From Kaistella flava (ex Peng et al. 2021) (lineage in GTDB: Bacteria; Bacteroidota; Bacteroidia; Flavobacteriales; Weeksellaceae): a stretch of DNA of 64,000 nt. The notes beneath the pieces were generated by a model. It saw only the letters and a list, made by a program, of their open reading frames with translations, was not told where the DNA came from and made no database searches. This document shows positions 24,709 to 34,188 of the stretch, piece by piece. The position numbers were made by a program, and so were the translations under genes. The stretch is taken from contig NZ_CP040442.1 of NCBI RefSeq assembly GCF_015191005.1, forward strand, positions 2,852,001 through 2,916,000. The letters are read 5' to 3'. Position 1 is the first letter of the stretch. Each line of letters begins with the position of its first letter.

Positions 24709-26556
24709 TTAATCTACGTCTTTATTTAAAAAACGGTTTTCTCTAACCTGCATTCTCCCATCGCTTTCGGTCAGGAAATTATTGATTTTTTGCTCGGAAG
24801 CATTTTCATGTCCGATAGAAATGTTTTTTCTACGGAAAGCAGGAATAGTTTCAAACTCATTTTCTGGCTCGAAGTTTTGGTATCTTGAATTAAATTCTTT
24901 CAACTTATTTCTTCTTTCTAAAACTTTATCGCTGTTCGTCGTTTTAGTAATAAAAGTAAAATCCTCTTCAACTTCGAAAATCGTTTTCTCTGCTACTTTC
25001 TCGATTACTTTTTCTTCAACTTTTTCTACCACCTTAGGTTCTGATCTTTGAACCGGTTCTTCCTTGATGATTGCTTTTGGTTGCGGTGTTTCAACTTTCG
25101 GCTCCTCAATCGGTTCGTTTACGAAAAAACTAAAGTCCATTGGTTTTTCTTCCGTAAAAGGATTTGTTCTTTCAAATGGTTTTTCCGGCTTTTTATCTTC
25201 TGTTTCAAAACTGAAAGATTGTGAAAGTGGCTCGTCGCTGATGTCGTCATCGTAAGTGAAAAGATCAAATTCCGGTGTCTCTTCTTCCTGGTGGAAACTT
25301 TGCGGGAAATTATTTTCCTCAACAAAACGATTAACCTCAGTTGGAATTTCTCTTTCAATAACTCTACTTTGTTCTACGGTTTTTACCTGAAATTCATTGC
25401 TCGGGAAATCATCTTCGTCATCTAAAATAAATAGATTTTTAGGAGTTGGATATCCTGATGGTGCTTGCTGAGTTTCAGTATTAGATTTAAAAGCTACTTC
25501 TCTTTTCTTAGCTGGTTCCATAGAATCAGCCAAAGTGAACTTTACCTTTTCTGTTACGCCTGAAGATTTTTGATAATCTTTAGAGAAACCAGTTGCAATA
25601 ACCAATACGCTTACTGCATCTCCTAATTCTTCGTCAGTTCCAACCCCGAAAATAATATCTGCAGTATTTCCTGCTTCTTGCTGGATATGATCCATGATCA
25701 CTCCGATCTCGTCCATGGTAACTTCTTCATTACCACTTCTGATAAGCAATAGTACATTTTTCGCTCCGGTGATTTTGTTGTCATTTAACAATGGAGAATC
25801 CAATGCTTTTTTCACAGCTTCTTCGGCTTTATTTTCACCTGATGCAACTCCGTTAGACATCAATGCCGTTCCAGAATTTGCCAAGACAGATTTCGCATCA
25901 CGGAAGTCAATATTCACGTCGAAATATCCGGTAATAACTTCTGCCATTCCTTTGGCAGCGTTGGTCAACACTTCATCCGCTTTTGAGAAACCTGATTTAA
26001 AACCAAGATTCCCGTATTGCTGACGTAATTTATCATTATTAATGACAATTAGTGAGTCAACATTATTTCTTAATTTGTCCAAACCTAATTCAGCTTGATC
26101 CAATCTTCTTTTTCCTTCAAAACTAAAAGGTACGGTAACGATTCCTACCGTAAGGATTCCCATATCTTTAGCCACTTTTGCAATCACAGGAGCAGCACCA
26201 GTTCCTGTACCACCGCCCATTCCAGCCGTGATGAAAACCATTTTGGTATTTTGTCCCATCGCCGCTTTAATATCTTCGATACTTTCGATCGCTGCTTTTT
26301 CTCCAACTTCAGGATCAGCTCCGGCGCCAAGTCCTTCAGTGATTGTTAATCCCAATTGAACTTTGTTCGCTACAGGATTATTATCTAACGTTTGTGAATC
26401 AGTATTACAAATCACGAAATCTACACCATAGATTCCACGTTCGTACATGTGTTTCAATGCGTTGTTTCCACCGCCACCTACTCCGATTACTTTAATTATT
26501 GACGAATTTCCTTTTGGTAAATCAAATGAAAATCCAGGGGTGTTTATATTTTCCAT
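24709..26556 (-). CDS. ftsZ: Cell division protein FtsZ
   Basis: FtsZ is the tubulin-like GTPase that forms the cytokinetic ring. The tubulin signature G-G-G-T-G-T-G is at residues 114-120, the N-terminal G-V-G-G-G-G-N-N-A at 25-33, and the GTPase plus C-terminal globular domains end near residue 330. The remaining ~285 residues are a very long, acidic, Pro/Glu/Phe-rich disordered linker, then a terminal region (R-N-K-L-K-E-F-N-S-R, and the end R-F-L-N-K-D-V-D). At 615 aa it is much longer than the ~380 aa of E. coli FtsZ, as in other Flavobacteriia. It is 17 bases downstream of ftsA. Confidence 0.97.
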   Translation of the reverse strand: MENINTPGFSFDLPKGNSSIIKVIGVGGGGNNALKHMYERGIYGVDFVICNTDSQTLDNNPVANKVQLGLTITEGLGAGADPEVGEKAAIESIEDIKAAMGQNTKMVFITAGMGGGTGTGAAPVIAKVAKDMGILTVGIVTVPFSFEGKRRLDQAELGLDKLRNNVDSLIVINNDKLRQQYGNLGFKSGFSKADEVLTNAAKGMAEVITGYFDVNIDFRDAKSVLANSGTALMSNGVASGENKAEEAVKKALDSPLLNDNKITGAKNVLLLIRSGNEEVTMDEIGVIMDHIQQEAGNTADIIFGVGTDEELGDAVSVLVIATGFSKDYQKSSGVTEKVKFTLADSMEPAKKREVAFKSNTETQQAPSGYPTPKNLFILDDEDDFPSNEFQVKTVEQSRVIEREIPTEVNRFVEENNFPQSFHQEEETPEFDLFTYDDDISDEPLSQSFSFETEDKKPEKPFERTNPFTEEKPMDFSFFVNEPIEEPKVETPQPKAIIKEEPVQRSEPKVVEKVEEKVIEKVAEKTIFEVEEDFTFITKTTNSDKVLERRNKLKEFNSRYQNFEPENEFETIPAFRRKNISIGHENASEQKINNFLTESDGRMQVRENRFLNKDVD

Positions 26557-26573
26557 AGTCTTGTTTTTTTTAG

Positions 26574-27950
26574 TTATTCAACTTCTTCAAAGAATTTTTT
26601 TACGCTTTCCATTATTTTTTGTCCGATGGTGAGTTTGTTCCGTCTTTTTTCTGCAGCTTGTTCTACTAAAGCTTCTTTAATAATAGTTTCGTCTTGCACT
26701 AAGATTTCTTCTACCGTCATTACAGCGTTCGGTTTCGTTGCAACTTCAGCTTTTTCTTCTTCTACATGTTCAGGAGCATTTTTCTTGTCACGGATTTTTA
26801 AACTTTCCATTAACAAACCAATGGCAGTTGCATATTCCGGGCCTTTTAAATGCTGGCTTTTATCATTAGTCACATATTCATTAGCAAAACCGATTCTGCT
26901 GTCGAAACCAGTTGTATAATTTGCCAGTTGTCTTAGATGACGAAGGTTCGAACCACCACCAGTTAAAACGATTCCCGCAATTAATTTTTTCTTTTGTTCA
27001 AAAGCGCCATAAGCTTTCAATTCTGTATTCACCATTTCTAAAATTTCTTCAACTCTTGCACTCACGATTTGCGCTAAAGTTTTTAATGAAATTTCTTTAT
27101 CCGGTCTTCCATGTAACCCTGGAATGGTAACGAAAGTAGTATCTTTTTCCAGTTCAGGAACTGCAGATCCGAAATTTACTTTTAGTTTTTCTGCATGTTT
27201 TTCAATAATAGAACAACCTTCTTTAATATCATCAGTAATAATCCCGCCACCGTAAGGAATTACGCAAGTGTGACGAATAATATTATCTTTAAAAATGGCA
27301 ATATCCGTAGTTCCACCTCCGATGTCAACGATTGCAACTCCAGCTTCTTTTTCTTCTTTAGTTAAAACAGCTTCAGAAGACGCCAAAGGTTCCAGTGTTA
27401 AGGCTTCCATTTCTAAACCAGCTTCACGAACACATCTTGCAATATTTCTAATGCTTCCCATTTGACCAACGACCACGTGGAAGTTCGCTTCTAAACGGGT
27501 TCCGTGCATTCCAACTGGTTCCTGGATTTCTCCCTGAGAATCTACTTTGTATTCTTGTGGAAGAACGTGAATGATTTCTTCACCAGGCAACATCACCAAC
27601 TGTTTTACCTGATCTTTTAATTTTTCGATGTCATCATCAGTAATATATTGATCCGGATTTTCCCGCATAATATAATCTGAATGTTGCAGCGAACGAATAT
27701 GTTTCCCAGCAATTCCGACGGTTACTTTTTGAATTGGTACACCGGCACTTGACTGTGCTTGTGCTACGGCTGCTTTGATTGATTGAATCGTTTGGGAAAT
27801 GTTGTTCACAATGCCTTTGTGAACTCCTAAACTCTTCGCTGTTCCAACGCCGAGAACTTCAATTTTTCCGTGGGTGTTTCGCCGTCCGACAATGGCCACA
27901 ATCTTGGTGGTACCGATGTCGAGGCCTACTGAATACTCGTGATTTTCCAT
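26574..27950 (-). CDS. ftsA: Cell division protein FtsA
   Basis: An actin-like ATPase that tethers FtsZ to the membrane. The phosphate-1 motif is G-L-D-I-G-T-T-K near residues 9-16, the phosphate-2 motif is V-D-I-G-G-G-T-T-D near 208-216, and the adenosine motif is L-T-G-G-G-S-N-L near 333-340. The C-terminal end has a basic, amphipathic segment (K-I-M-E-S-V-K-K-F-F-E-E-V-E) that serves as the membrane-targeting helix. At 458 aa it is slightly longer than the E. coli protein. It sits between ftsQ and ftsZ as in most dcw clusters. Confidence 0.96.
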   Translation of the reverse strand: MENHEYSVGLDIGTTKIVAIVGRRNTHGKIEVLGVGTAKSLGVHKGIVNNISQTIQSIKAAVAQAQSSAGVPIQKVTVGIAGKHIRSLQHSDYIMRENPDQYITDDDIEKLKDQVKQLVMLPGEEIIHVLPQEYKVDSQGEIQEPVGMHGTRLEANFHVVVGQMGSIRNIARCVREAGLEMEALTLEPLASSEAVLTKEEKEAGVAIVDIGGGTTDIAIFKDNIIRHTCVIPYGGGIITDDIKEGCSIIEKHAEKLKVNFGSAVPELEKDTTFVTIPGLHGRPDKEISLKTLAQIVSARVEEILEMVNTELKAYGAFEQKKKLIAGIVLTGGGSNLRHLRQLANYTTGFDSRIGFANEYVTNDKSQHLKGPEYATAIGLLMESLKIRDKKNAPEHVEEEKAEVATKPNAVMTVEEILVQDETIIKEALVEQAAEKRRNKLTIGQKIMESVKKFFEEVE

Positions 27951-28098
27951 TATATGTCGATTTGATTTTTTATCATTTTCAAAGGATTATATCCTATGTT
28001 TTTATTTTTGTAATCATCAAAGATTACCTCCTTTACTTCATTAGATCTCGAAGAATTATGTCCTTCGCTAAGTTGTCACTTTGTCACTTTTCTATCTC
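27951..28098 (-). other. ftsQ-ftsA spacer with short repeats
   Basis: The 148-base spacer holds a small hairpin (aggat-tat-atcct around 27984-27996) and a tandem 7-mer pair (gtcactt twice near 28075-28089). No ORF. The repeats look like dispersed intergenic elements rather than a promoter. Confidence 0.4.
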
Positions 28099-28926
28099 TT
28101 AATTTGTCTTTGTTTTATTTTCGGCTTCAGCTTTTTTCTGATTAATAATCGGCAACTTTGCCAATTCCTTTTTACCAACCGCAATGATGCTGTCGTTTTC
28201 TTTAAAGTAAGGATTCAACGTTGTTACAATCTGGTTGTCATATTTTACTGAAACCTTGGTGTATTTTTCCGGATCCTGATGAATCAGATATTTTTCAACG
28301 AAAGCTTTAAATCCTTTTACTTTTAAATCTATCTTTTCTAAATCACCGAGTTCAACTTTAAAATATCCTTCACTGGTTAGTAATTCGTAATTATCTTTCT
28401 TTTTAGAAATACCAATGAAATACTTCTTGCTGAATTCATCACGGTTAATTTTTGCGATAAGTTCTGCCAACTTTACATATTCCGATTGTTTTACATTACC
28501 GGTCACCAACATGCAAGGGTAAGAGTAGTTGCTGGAAATCGGAAATTCAACTCCTTTTTCATCGACATAAAAACTTTTATCATCTTTGGTTAAACGAAAA
28601 GCCGGAACTCTTTGCTTAATATCTAAATTCAAATTCCCGTTTAAGTTTAAATAAACATTGGCGCTATCAACCGCCGGAAGTTGATTTAATTTTTTCTCTA
28701 ATTCTGGAATATTAATGTCTCCAATTTTTTTAGTCGGATTCGATTTTTTCACCAATTCCTTTACGTCTTTTTCATCGATGAAATAAACTGGGTCTTTGCT
28801 CTGAGTTAATTTCACGGTTACTTTTTCCATGGGTTTCCCGTTGAATCTTTTCAATGAAAAACTCAGCAGAAATCCAAATAGAATTACTGTAACTAAAATT
28901 TTTAATATTCTGAATTTGTTTTTCAT
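28099..28926 (-). CDS. ftsQ: Cell division protein FtsQ/DivIB
   Basis: A bitopic inner-membrane protein linking early and late divisome proteins. It has a basic N-terminus, one transmembrane helix (about residues 8-24), then a periplasmic POTRA domain (I-D-E-K-D-V-K-E-L-V near 50-60) and the FtsQ beta domain (residues ~100-250). Sequence conservation is low as usual for FtsQ, so position between murC and ftsA is part of the evidence. The start overlaps the murC stop by four bases, pointing to coupled translation. Confidence 0.9.
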   Translation of the reverse strand: MKNKFRILKILVTVILFGFLLSFSLKRFNGKPMEKVTVKLTQSKDPVYFIDEKDVKELVKKSNPTKKIGDINIPELEKKLNQLPAVDSANVYLNLNGNLNLDIKQRVPAFRLTKDDKSFYVDEKGVEFPISSNYSYPCMLVTGNVKQSEYVKLAELIAKINRDEFSKKYFIGISKKKDNYELLTSEGYFKVELGDLEKIDLKVKGFKAFVEKYLIHQDPEKYTKVSVKYDNQIVTTLNPYFKENDSIIAVGKKELAKLPIINQKKAEAENKTKTN

Positions 28927-30284
28927 TTCTTATTTGAAAGCCATTCTACAATTCCGTCGTATAAAGTATCGATGTTTCCTGCACCAACTGTTAACAGTAC
29001 ATCGAAGTCTTTTTCTTTTATTTTATTAAAGGCGTCATCCAAAGTGGAAACTTCCTTTTTTTCTAATTTTACTTTTTCTAATAACCACTCTGAAGTTATT
29101 CCTTCAAAGTTTTCTTGTAATTCTCGAGCGGGATAAATATCAAGCAAGATTAATTCGTCAGCTTTATCTAAACTTTCTGCAAATCCATCAGCGAAATCTT
29201 TTGTTCTGCTGAAAAGATGCGGTTGAAAAACTACCAACAATTTTTTGTGCGGATAGAAAGTTTTAATCGAACCAATCACTGCATTTAATTCCGTTGGATG
29301 ATGTGCGTAATCATCGATATAAATTTTTCCGCTTTCGAAATTATGTTTCGTGTAACGTCTTTTAATTCCTTTAAAGCTGGCAATTCCTTTTTTCAAAGTT
29401 TCAAAATCGACACCGAAATTATTTAATAATGCAATAGCTGCTGTAGCATTTTCAACATTATGAATTCCCGGAATTTCCCAAACGAAATCATCAAACTCTT
29501 CTGTCGGAGTGTGAAAATCAAAATGTATTTTGTCGCCAATTTCTCTGATATTATCTGAGTAATAATCGGCTTCTTCATTAACTGCATAAGTTTTCGTTTC
29601 CCGTCCGATCTGGATTCCTTTTCGTACAAAAAGTTGTTGACCTTCTGGCACCAAATCCGCAAAATCCTGAAATCCTTTTTGAATGGTGGCATTGTCTCCG
29701 TAAATATCCAAATGATCAGCATCTGTTGAAGTAATCACCGCCCAATCCGGAGAAAGGGTTAAGAAACTTCTGTCATATTCATCAGCTTCAACTACGGAAA
29801 TATCACTTCCATTAAAATGGAAATTCGATTTAAAGTTTTCGGCAATTCCACCTAAAAAACAAGAGAAAGGAAGATTCGCTTCTTCACACAAATGAGCCAC
29901 CAAAGAGGAGGTCGTCGTTTTTCCATGAGTTCCTGCAATCGCTATACAATCTGTGTTTTCGGTAATCATTCCGAGAACTTTCGCTCTTTTTAAAACATCG
30001 AATTTATTGTCATTAAAATAATTAAGAATATCCAGTTTTTTAATTGCCGGCGTAAAAATCACCAAAGTGTTTTCCGGTGTTAAATTTTTAATTTTATCAT
30101 TAATGATATCTTCAAATTCGATATCAATTCCTTCTTCAACCAATGCTTTTGTGAGCTTGGTGTGCATTTTATCATACCCCAAAACGGTTTTCCCAGACGC
30201 ATTGAAATAGCGCGCCAGGGCACTCATTCCGATGCCGCCGATTCCTACAAAGTAGAAGTTCTGATATGTTGCTAAAGGTTTCAT
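28923..30284 (-). CDS. murC: UDP-N-acetylmuramate--L-alanine ligase
   Basis: It adds the first L-alanine to UDP-MurNAc in peptidoglycan precursor synthesis, in the cytoplasm. The N-terminal Rossmann motif G-I-G-G-I-G-M-S-A is near residues 14-22, the ATP P-loop G-T-H-G-K-T-T-T at 118-125, the central block D-E-Y-D-R-S-F-L near 167, and D-D-Y-A-H-H-P-T near 321 is the hallmark of MurC. Length 453 aa is normal. It is followed by ftsQ with a four-base overlap. Confidence 0.96.
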   Translation of the reverse strand: MKPLATYQNFYFVGIGGIGMSALARYFNASGKTVLGYDKMHTKLTKALVEEGIDIEFEDIINDKIKNLTPENTLVIFTPAIKKLDILNYFNDNKFDVLKRAKVLGMITENTDCIAIAGTHGKTTTSSLVAHLCEEANLPFSCFLGGIAENFKSNFHFNGSDISVVEADEYDRSFLTLSPDWAVITSTDADHLDIYGDNATIQKGFQDFADLVPEGQQLFVRKGIQIGRETKTYAVNEEADYYSDNIREIGDKIHFDFHTPTEEFDDFVWEIPGIHNVENATAAIALLNNFGVDFETLKKGIASFKGIKRRYTKHNFESGKIYIDDYAHHPTELNAVIGSIKTFYPHKKLLVVFQPHLFSRTKDFADGFAESLDKADELILLDIYPARELQENFEGITSEWLLEKVKLEKKEVSTLDDAFNKIKEKDFDVLLTVGAGNIDTLYDGIVEWLSNKK

Positions 30285-30302
30285 TTTCGTTTTATTGATT
30301 GC

Positions 30303-30315
30303 GCCCTTTCAGGGC
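30303..30315 (-). repeat. Palindromic element in the murG-murC spacer
   Basis: gccct-ttc-agggc forms a five-pair GC-rich hairpin in a 111-base spacer with no ORF. It resembles dispersed flavobacterial palindromes as I remember them. Confidence 0.5.
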
Positions 30316-30395
30316 TTTCTATTATTGTTTTTCTTTTGTCAAAAGGCTTCACCCTTTGTTGATGATTTCACCACTTCTTGGCTGAATTATTTTTT

Positions 30396-31508
30396 TTAAG
30401 ATCTGATGTTTACTGTTTTTAAAATTTCATCTACAATTTGTTCAGTCGCTGAAGGTTTTGCGAAGAATTTTAAATTTTCGCTCATCTCTTTTCTTAGATT
30501 CTCATTTTCACAAATTTCCATTAAAGTCGTCCAGAATTTTTCTGACATTTCGGTGTCTTTTACCATTCTGGCTGCGTTTTTATCAACTAAAGTCATCGCG
30601 TTTTTAGTTTGATGATCTTCTGCTGCAAAAGGAAATGGAACCAAAAGCACGGGTTTCTGCGCCATTGCCAATTCCGAGATCGCAATTGCGCCAGCTCGGG
30701 AAACAATAACATCTGCCGCGGAATAAGCCAAAGCCATATCGGCGATAAATTCCTTTAACTGAATTTGAGATTGATTTGATATTTTAGAATCTTCATTCAA
30801 ACTTTTATAATCCAGTTTTCCGGTTTGCCAGATTAATTGGAAATCCTTTTCTATTAACTTTTCTATATTTTCTTTCCAACCATTATTTAAGGTTCGTGAA
30901 CCTAAAGATCCACCAACAGAAAGAATGGTCAATTTATTTTTATCTAAACCTAATTGTTCTTTTGCCGAATCATTTTCAACCAAATCCGTAATGATATTTT
31001 TTCGGATTGGATTTCCTAAAAACAACGTTTTCGTCTTCGGAAAGAAATGACCCATATTCGGATATGCTGTAAAAACGGCTTTCGCTTTTCTAGACAGGAA
31101 TGTATTTGTTTTTCCTGGTAGAGAATTTTGTTCCTGAACGAAAATAGGAACATCTAAATTAGCCGCCATATAAAGTGCAGGCCCACTTGCAAATCCTCCA
31201 GTTCCGATAGCGAAATCCGGTTGAAATTCTTTAATGGTTTTTCTCGCTTTTGTGATACTCGAAAGCAATTTAAATGGCAAACGGAAATTTTTCAATAAAT
31301 TTCCACGATCGAATCCTGCGATATTTAAACCGATAATTTTGAATCCTGATTGCGGAACTTTTTCCATTTCCATTTTTCCATTCGCACCGATGAATAAAAA
31401 TTCTGCTTCAGGAAATCTCTTTTGAATTTCCTGCGCAATCGCAATCGCCGGGAAGATATGTCCTCCGGTTCCGCCGCCGCTCATTAGAATTTTTATTTTC
31501 TTTTCCAT
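30396..31508 (-). CDS. murG: UDP-N-acetylglucosamine--undecaprenyl-PP-MurNAc-pentapeptide transferase
   Basis: MurG adds GlcNAc to lipid I to give lipid II on the inner face of the inner membrane. The N-terminal glycine loop G-G-G-T-G-G-H is at residues 11-17, a second one S-V-G-G-S-L-G-S-R near 199-207, and the donor site R-A-G-A-I-A-I-S-E-L near 270. The 370-aa GT-B layout is standard. Flanked by ftsW and murC. Confidence 0.96.
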   Translation of the reverse strand: MEKKIKILMSGGGTGGHIFPAIAIAQEIQKRFPEAEFLFIGANGKMEMEKVPQSGFKIIGLNIAGFDRGNLLKNFRLPFKLLSSITKARKTIKEFQPDFAIGTGGFASGPALYMAANLDVPIFVQEQNSLPGKTNTFLSRKAKAVFTAYPNMGHFFPKTKTLFLGNPIRKNIITDLVENDSAKEQLGLDKNKLTILSVGGSLGSRTLNNGWKENIEKLIEKDFQLIWQTGKLDYKSLNEDSKISNQSQIQLKEFIADMALAYSAADVIVSRAGAIAISELAMAQKPVLLVPFPFAAEDHQTKNAMTLVDKNAARMVKDTEMSEKFWTTLMEICENENLRKEMSENLKFFAKPSATEQIVDEILKTVNIRS

Positions 31509-31517
31509 ATTTATATT

Positions 31518-31537
31518 AGACGTGATTTATTACGTCT
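31518..31537 (-). repeat. Palindromic element in the ftsW-murG spacer
   Basis: agacgt (31518-31523) and acgtct (31532-31537) pair around an eight-base AT loop, in a 36-base spacer. Likely a dispersed small inverted repeat; it also sits where a leader hairpin for murG would be. Confidence 0.5.
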
Positions 31538-31544
31538 CTACATT

Positions 31545-32768
31545 TTATGCGATATCATTTATTTCTTCGATACTCTGTTTTTTACCCATTCCTTCTTCAT
31601 CATAAACCTGAATTCTGGAACTTACATTTAAGATAATTCCTAACTGAATATAGGTCACTAACATCGATGTTCCTCCATAACTTATTAATGGTAATGGTTG
31701 TCCGGTAACAGGAATCAGATTAATGGCGACCGCAATATTCACGGCGAGTTGCACAAAAATCATGGTCCCGAGACTCAGCACCAGTAAACTCCCAAAGAAG
31801 GCGGGCATCTTACTGGCAATCATTACAATCCGTATTATCATTATTAAATAGAGCGCAATTAAAACGGTGGCTCCAATAAATCCATATTCTTCAACAATGA
31901 TGGCGAAAATAAAATCCGATGCCGATTGTGGAAGCATTTGTTTTAAAGCACTTTTACCAGGCCCCATTCCAGCAATTCCACCGTGAACGATGGCAGCTTT
32001 GGCTTGCATCACCTGATAGTTTTTTGCTTTATCTGCTTCGTCTTCAACCTGACTGTCTTTTTTGGTAAAGGTTTCTACACGGCTCATCCAAGTGTGAACC
32101 CGGTTGTTTTCGATGAGGTTGGTCTTTAAAGCTACAAACATGAAAATCCCAATCAGAACTGATGAAAGTCCCACGAATCCAAAGATGTATTTTTTGTCTA
32201 ATTGACCAATAAACATCACGATTAAGGAAACCATTAATATCATTAAAGCCGTTGAACCATTGTCTTTTGCAACTAAACCAAAGACCAGTAAAACAGGGCC
32301 GAAAATGTAAAACATGTTTTCAATCGGAAGCCGTTCTCTTTTAATTGTCTTTGTTAAATATCTGCAGAGATAAATGGTCAACATTAAATAAGCAAAAGAA
32401 GAGGGCTGAAAAGAAATCGGCGTTCCCGGGATTTTCAACCAACGTGAAGCAGAAGCTCCATCAATTGTTTGTCCGGTAACCATTGTTAAACATAGTAATA
32501 CTACCGTTAATCCTAAAAAAATACTGCTCAGTTTTCCGAGGTATTCATATTTAACCCAACCAACAAGACGCATAACTCCTAAACCAAGTACTACGAAAAA
32601 GGTGTGCTTGATAAGGTGAGAAGTTGTAGTTCCACTATTCACAATATATTCCAAATTAGAACTGGCAGAATAAACAGGGAATACCGAGAAGAACGAAATC
32701 AATAAGATTACGCTCCACAGCACTTTGTCGCCTTTTAATAATTCAAATTTGGTGTCTCTTTCCTGCAT
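31545..32768 (-). CDS. ftsW: Cell division peptidoglycan polymerase FtsW (SEDS family)
   Basis: A polytopic inner-membrane protein with about ten hydrophobic segments. SEDS polymerases extend glycan strands from lipid II together with a class B PBP, here FtsI. The C-terminal signature P-L-I-S-Y-G-G-T-S-M (about residues 360-370) and the earlier K-I-P-G-T-P-I-S-F-Q-P-S (near 112-123) are typical. A charged loop (K-K-D-S-Q-V-E-D-E-A-D-K-A-K) around 230-245 is extracytoplasmic. The position between murD and murG supports FtsW rather than RodA. Confidence 0.93.
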   Translation of the reverse strand: MQERDTKFELLKGDKVLWSVILLISFFSVFPVYSASSNLEYIVNSGTTTSHLIKHTFFVVLGLGVMRLVGWVKYEYLGKLSSIFLGLTVVLLCLTMVTGQTIDGASASRWLKIPGTPISFQPSSFAYLMLTIYLCRYLTKTIKRERLPIENMFYIFGPVLLVFGLVAKDNGSTALMILMVSLIVMFIGQLDKKYIFGFVGLSSVLIGIFMFVALKTNLIENNRVHTWMSRVETFTKKDSQVEDEADKAKNYQVMQAKAAIVHGGIAGMGPGKSALKQMLPQSASDFIFAIIVEEYGFIGATVLIALYLIMIIRIVMIASKMPAFFGSLLVLSLGTMIFVQLAVNIAVAINLIPVTGQPLPLISYGGTSMLVTYIQLGIILNVSSRIQVYDEEGMGKKQSIEEINDIA

Positions 32769-32780
32769 TTTAATCTACGA

Positions 32781-34118
32781 TTAGTCGATTGCTTTTTTTA
32801 ATACTTGATTTTTAAATTGATGTCCGCGGTCTTCATAATTATCGAATAAATCGAAACTTGCACAACATGGCGAAAGCAAAACCGTATTGCCTTCCTCTGC
32901 CAAAGATTTCGAAACTCTTACGGCTTCTATCATACTTGATGTGCTGTAGATCGCATCTTTTTTATCTTTAAAGAAGTCGATAATTTTTTGATTATCAAGT
33001 CCTAAACAAACAATCGCTTTTACTTTTCTTTTAACTAAATTTTCTATTTCGGTATAGTCATTTCCTTTGTCAACACCACCTACAATCCAAATGGTTGGTT
33101 GGTTCATACTTTCTAAAGCGAAGTAAGTTGCATTTACATTTGTCGCTTTGCTGTCATTAATAAAAGTGACTCCATGAATTTGTGCAACTTGCTCTAGACG
33201 GTGTTCAACTGCCTGAAATGTCATCAATGAATTACGAATACTTTCATTGCTAATCTTTAATATTTTACTGGCAATTGAAGCGGCTAAACTGTTGGCGATA
33301 TTATGATTTCCAACTAGAGAGAGCTCTGCAATTTTCATTGAAAACTCATCTTCGATTTTTACTGTGATTTTATCATTGTTAATAAAACCACCTTCTCCTA
33401 ATTTCTCTTTGGTAGAAAAAGGAATTTTTTTCGCTCTGATGGCTAATTTTTCCAACAGATTCATACTCATTTCATCATCTTTATTATAGATGAAGAAATT
33501 ATCGTTCTCCTGATTTTCTGCAATTCTGAATTTTGCCAAAGCATAATCTTCGTAATTGTAATTGTACTGGTCAAGATGATCCTGACTCAAGTTCAATAAC
33601 AAGGAAATAAACGGTCGGAAATTTTGAATATCATCTAATTGGAAAGAACTTACTTCCAAAACATAATAATCGAAATCTTCGTCGGCTACTTGTCTCGCAA
33701 AACTTTTTCCGATGTTACCCGCTAAACCAACTTTCAGATGATCATTCTTTAAAATATGATAGATCAAAGAAGTCGTAGTGGTTTTTCCGTTACTTCCGGT
33801 AATTGCTATAATTTTCGCTTGGGTAAATTCCGCCGCAAATTCAATTTCTGAAGAAAGACGAATTCCCTTTTTATTAATCTTATAAATGATATCCGCTTTC
33901 TTTGGAATGCCAGGAGATTTTATCACCCAGTCAGCTTCAAGAATTCTAGCTTCGTCATGTTGACCTTCTTCGAACTCAATTTCAGCATCAATCAACTGTT
34001 TTTTATACTCGTCTTTTATCGCGCCTTTATCCGAAAGAAAAACATTCATGCCTTTCTTCTTCGCCAAATATGCAGCACCAACGCCACTTTCTCCGCCACC
34101 TAAAACAACTATTTTCAT
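32781..34118 (-). CDS. murD: UDP-N-acetylmuramoyl-L-alanine--D-glutamate ligase
   Basis: MurD adds D-glutamate to UDP-MurNAc-L-Ala. The N-terminal UDP-binding domain starts V-L-G-G-G-E-S-G-V-G; the P-loop G-S-N-G-K-T-T-T-T is at 108-116; N-L-S-Q-D-H-L-D near 180 and N-D-S-K-A-T-N near 306 are family blocks, and the C-terminal L-L-S-P-C-C-A-S-F-D is a MurD hallmark. Length 445 aa. It is preceded by a palindromic repeat in the mraY-murD spacer. Confidence 0.96.
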   Translation of the reverse strand: MKIVVLGGGESGVGAAYLAKKKGMNVFLSDKGAIKDEYKKQLIDAEIEFEEGQHDEARILEADWVIKSPGIPKKADIIYKINKKGIRLSSEIEFAAEFTQAKIIAITGSNGKTTTTSLIYHILKNDHLKVGLAGNIGKSFARQVADEDFDYYVLEVSSFQLDDIQNFRPFISLLLNLSQDHLDQYNYNYEDYALAKFRIAENQENDNFFIYNKDDEMSMNLLEKLAIRAKKIPFSTKEKLGEGGFINNDKITVKIEDEFSMKIAELSLVGNHNIANSLAASIASKILKISNESIRNSLMTFQAVEHRLEQVAQIHGVTFINDSKATNVNATYFALESMNQPTIWIVGGVDKGNDYTEIENLVKRKVKAIVCLGLDNQKIIDFFKDKKDAIYSTSSMIEAVRVSKSLAEEGNTVLLSPCCASFDLFDNYEDRGHQFKNQVLKKAID

Positions 34119-34135
34119 ATTCTGTTTTTTAATTT

Positions 34136-34181
34136 AATAGGAATGAATCCTATTGTAAAGCTCGTTCGTTCCTTTTGGAAC
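34136..34181 (-). repeat. Double-hairpin element, copy 2, in the mraY-murD spacer
   Basis: Two hairpins: aatagga (34136-34142) with tcctatt (34148-34154), then gttcc (34168-34172) with ggaac (34177-34181). The same two-part design occurs in the ftsI-murE spacer at 36932-36975, so this is a repeated element and not a chance stem. Confidence 0.65.
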
Positions 34182-34188
34182 TCTCTTT

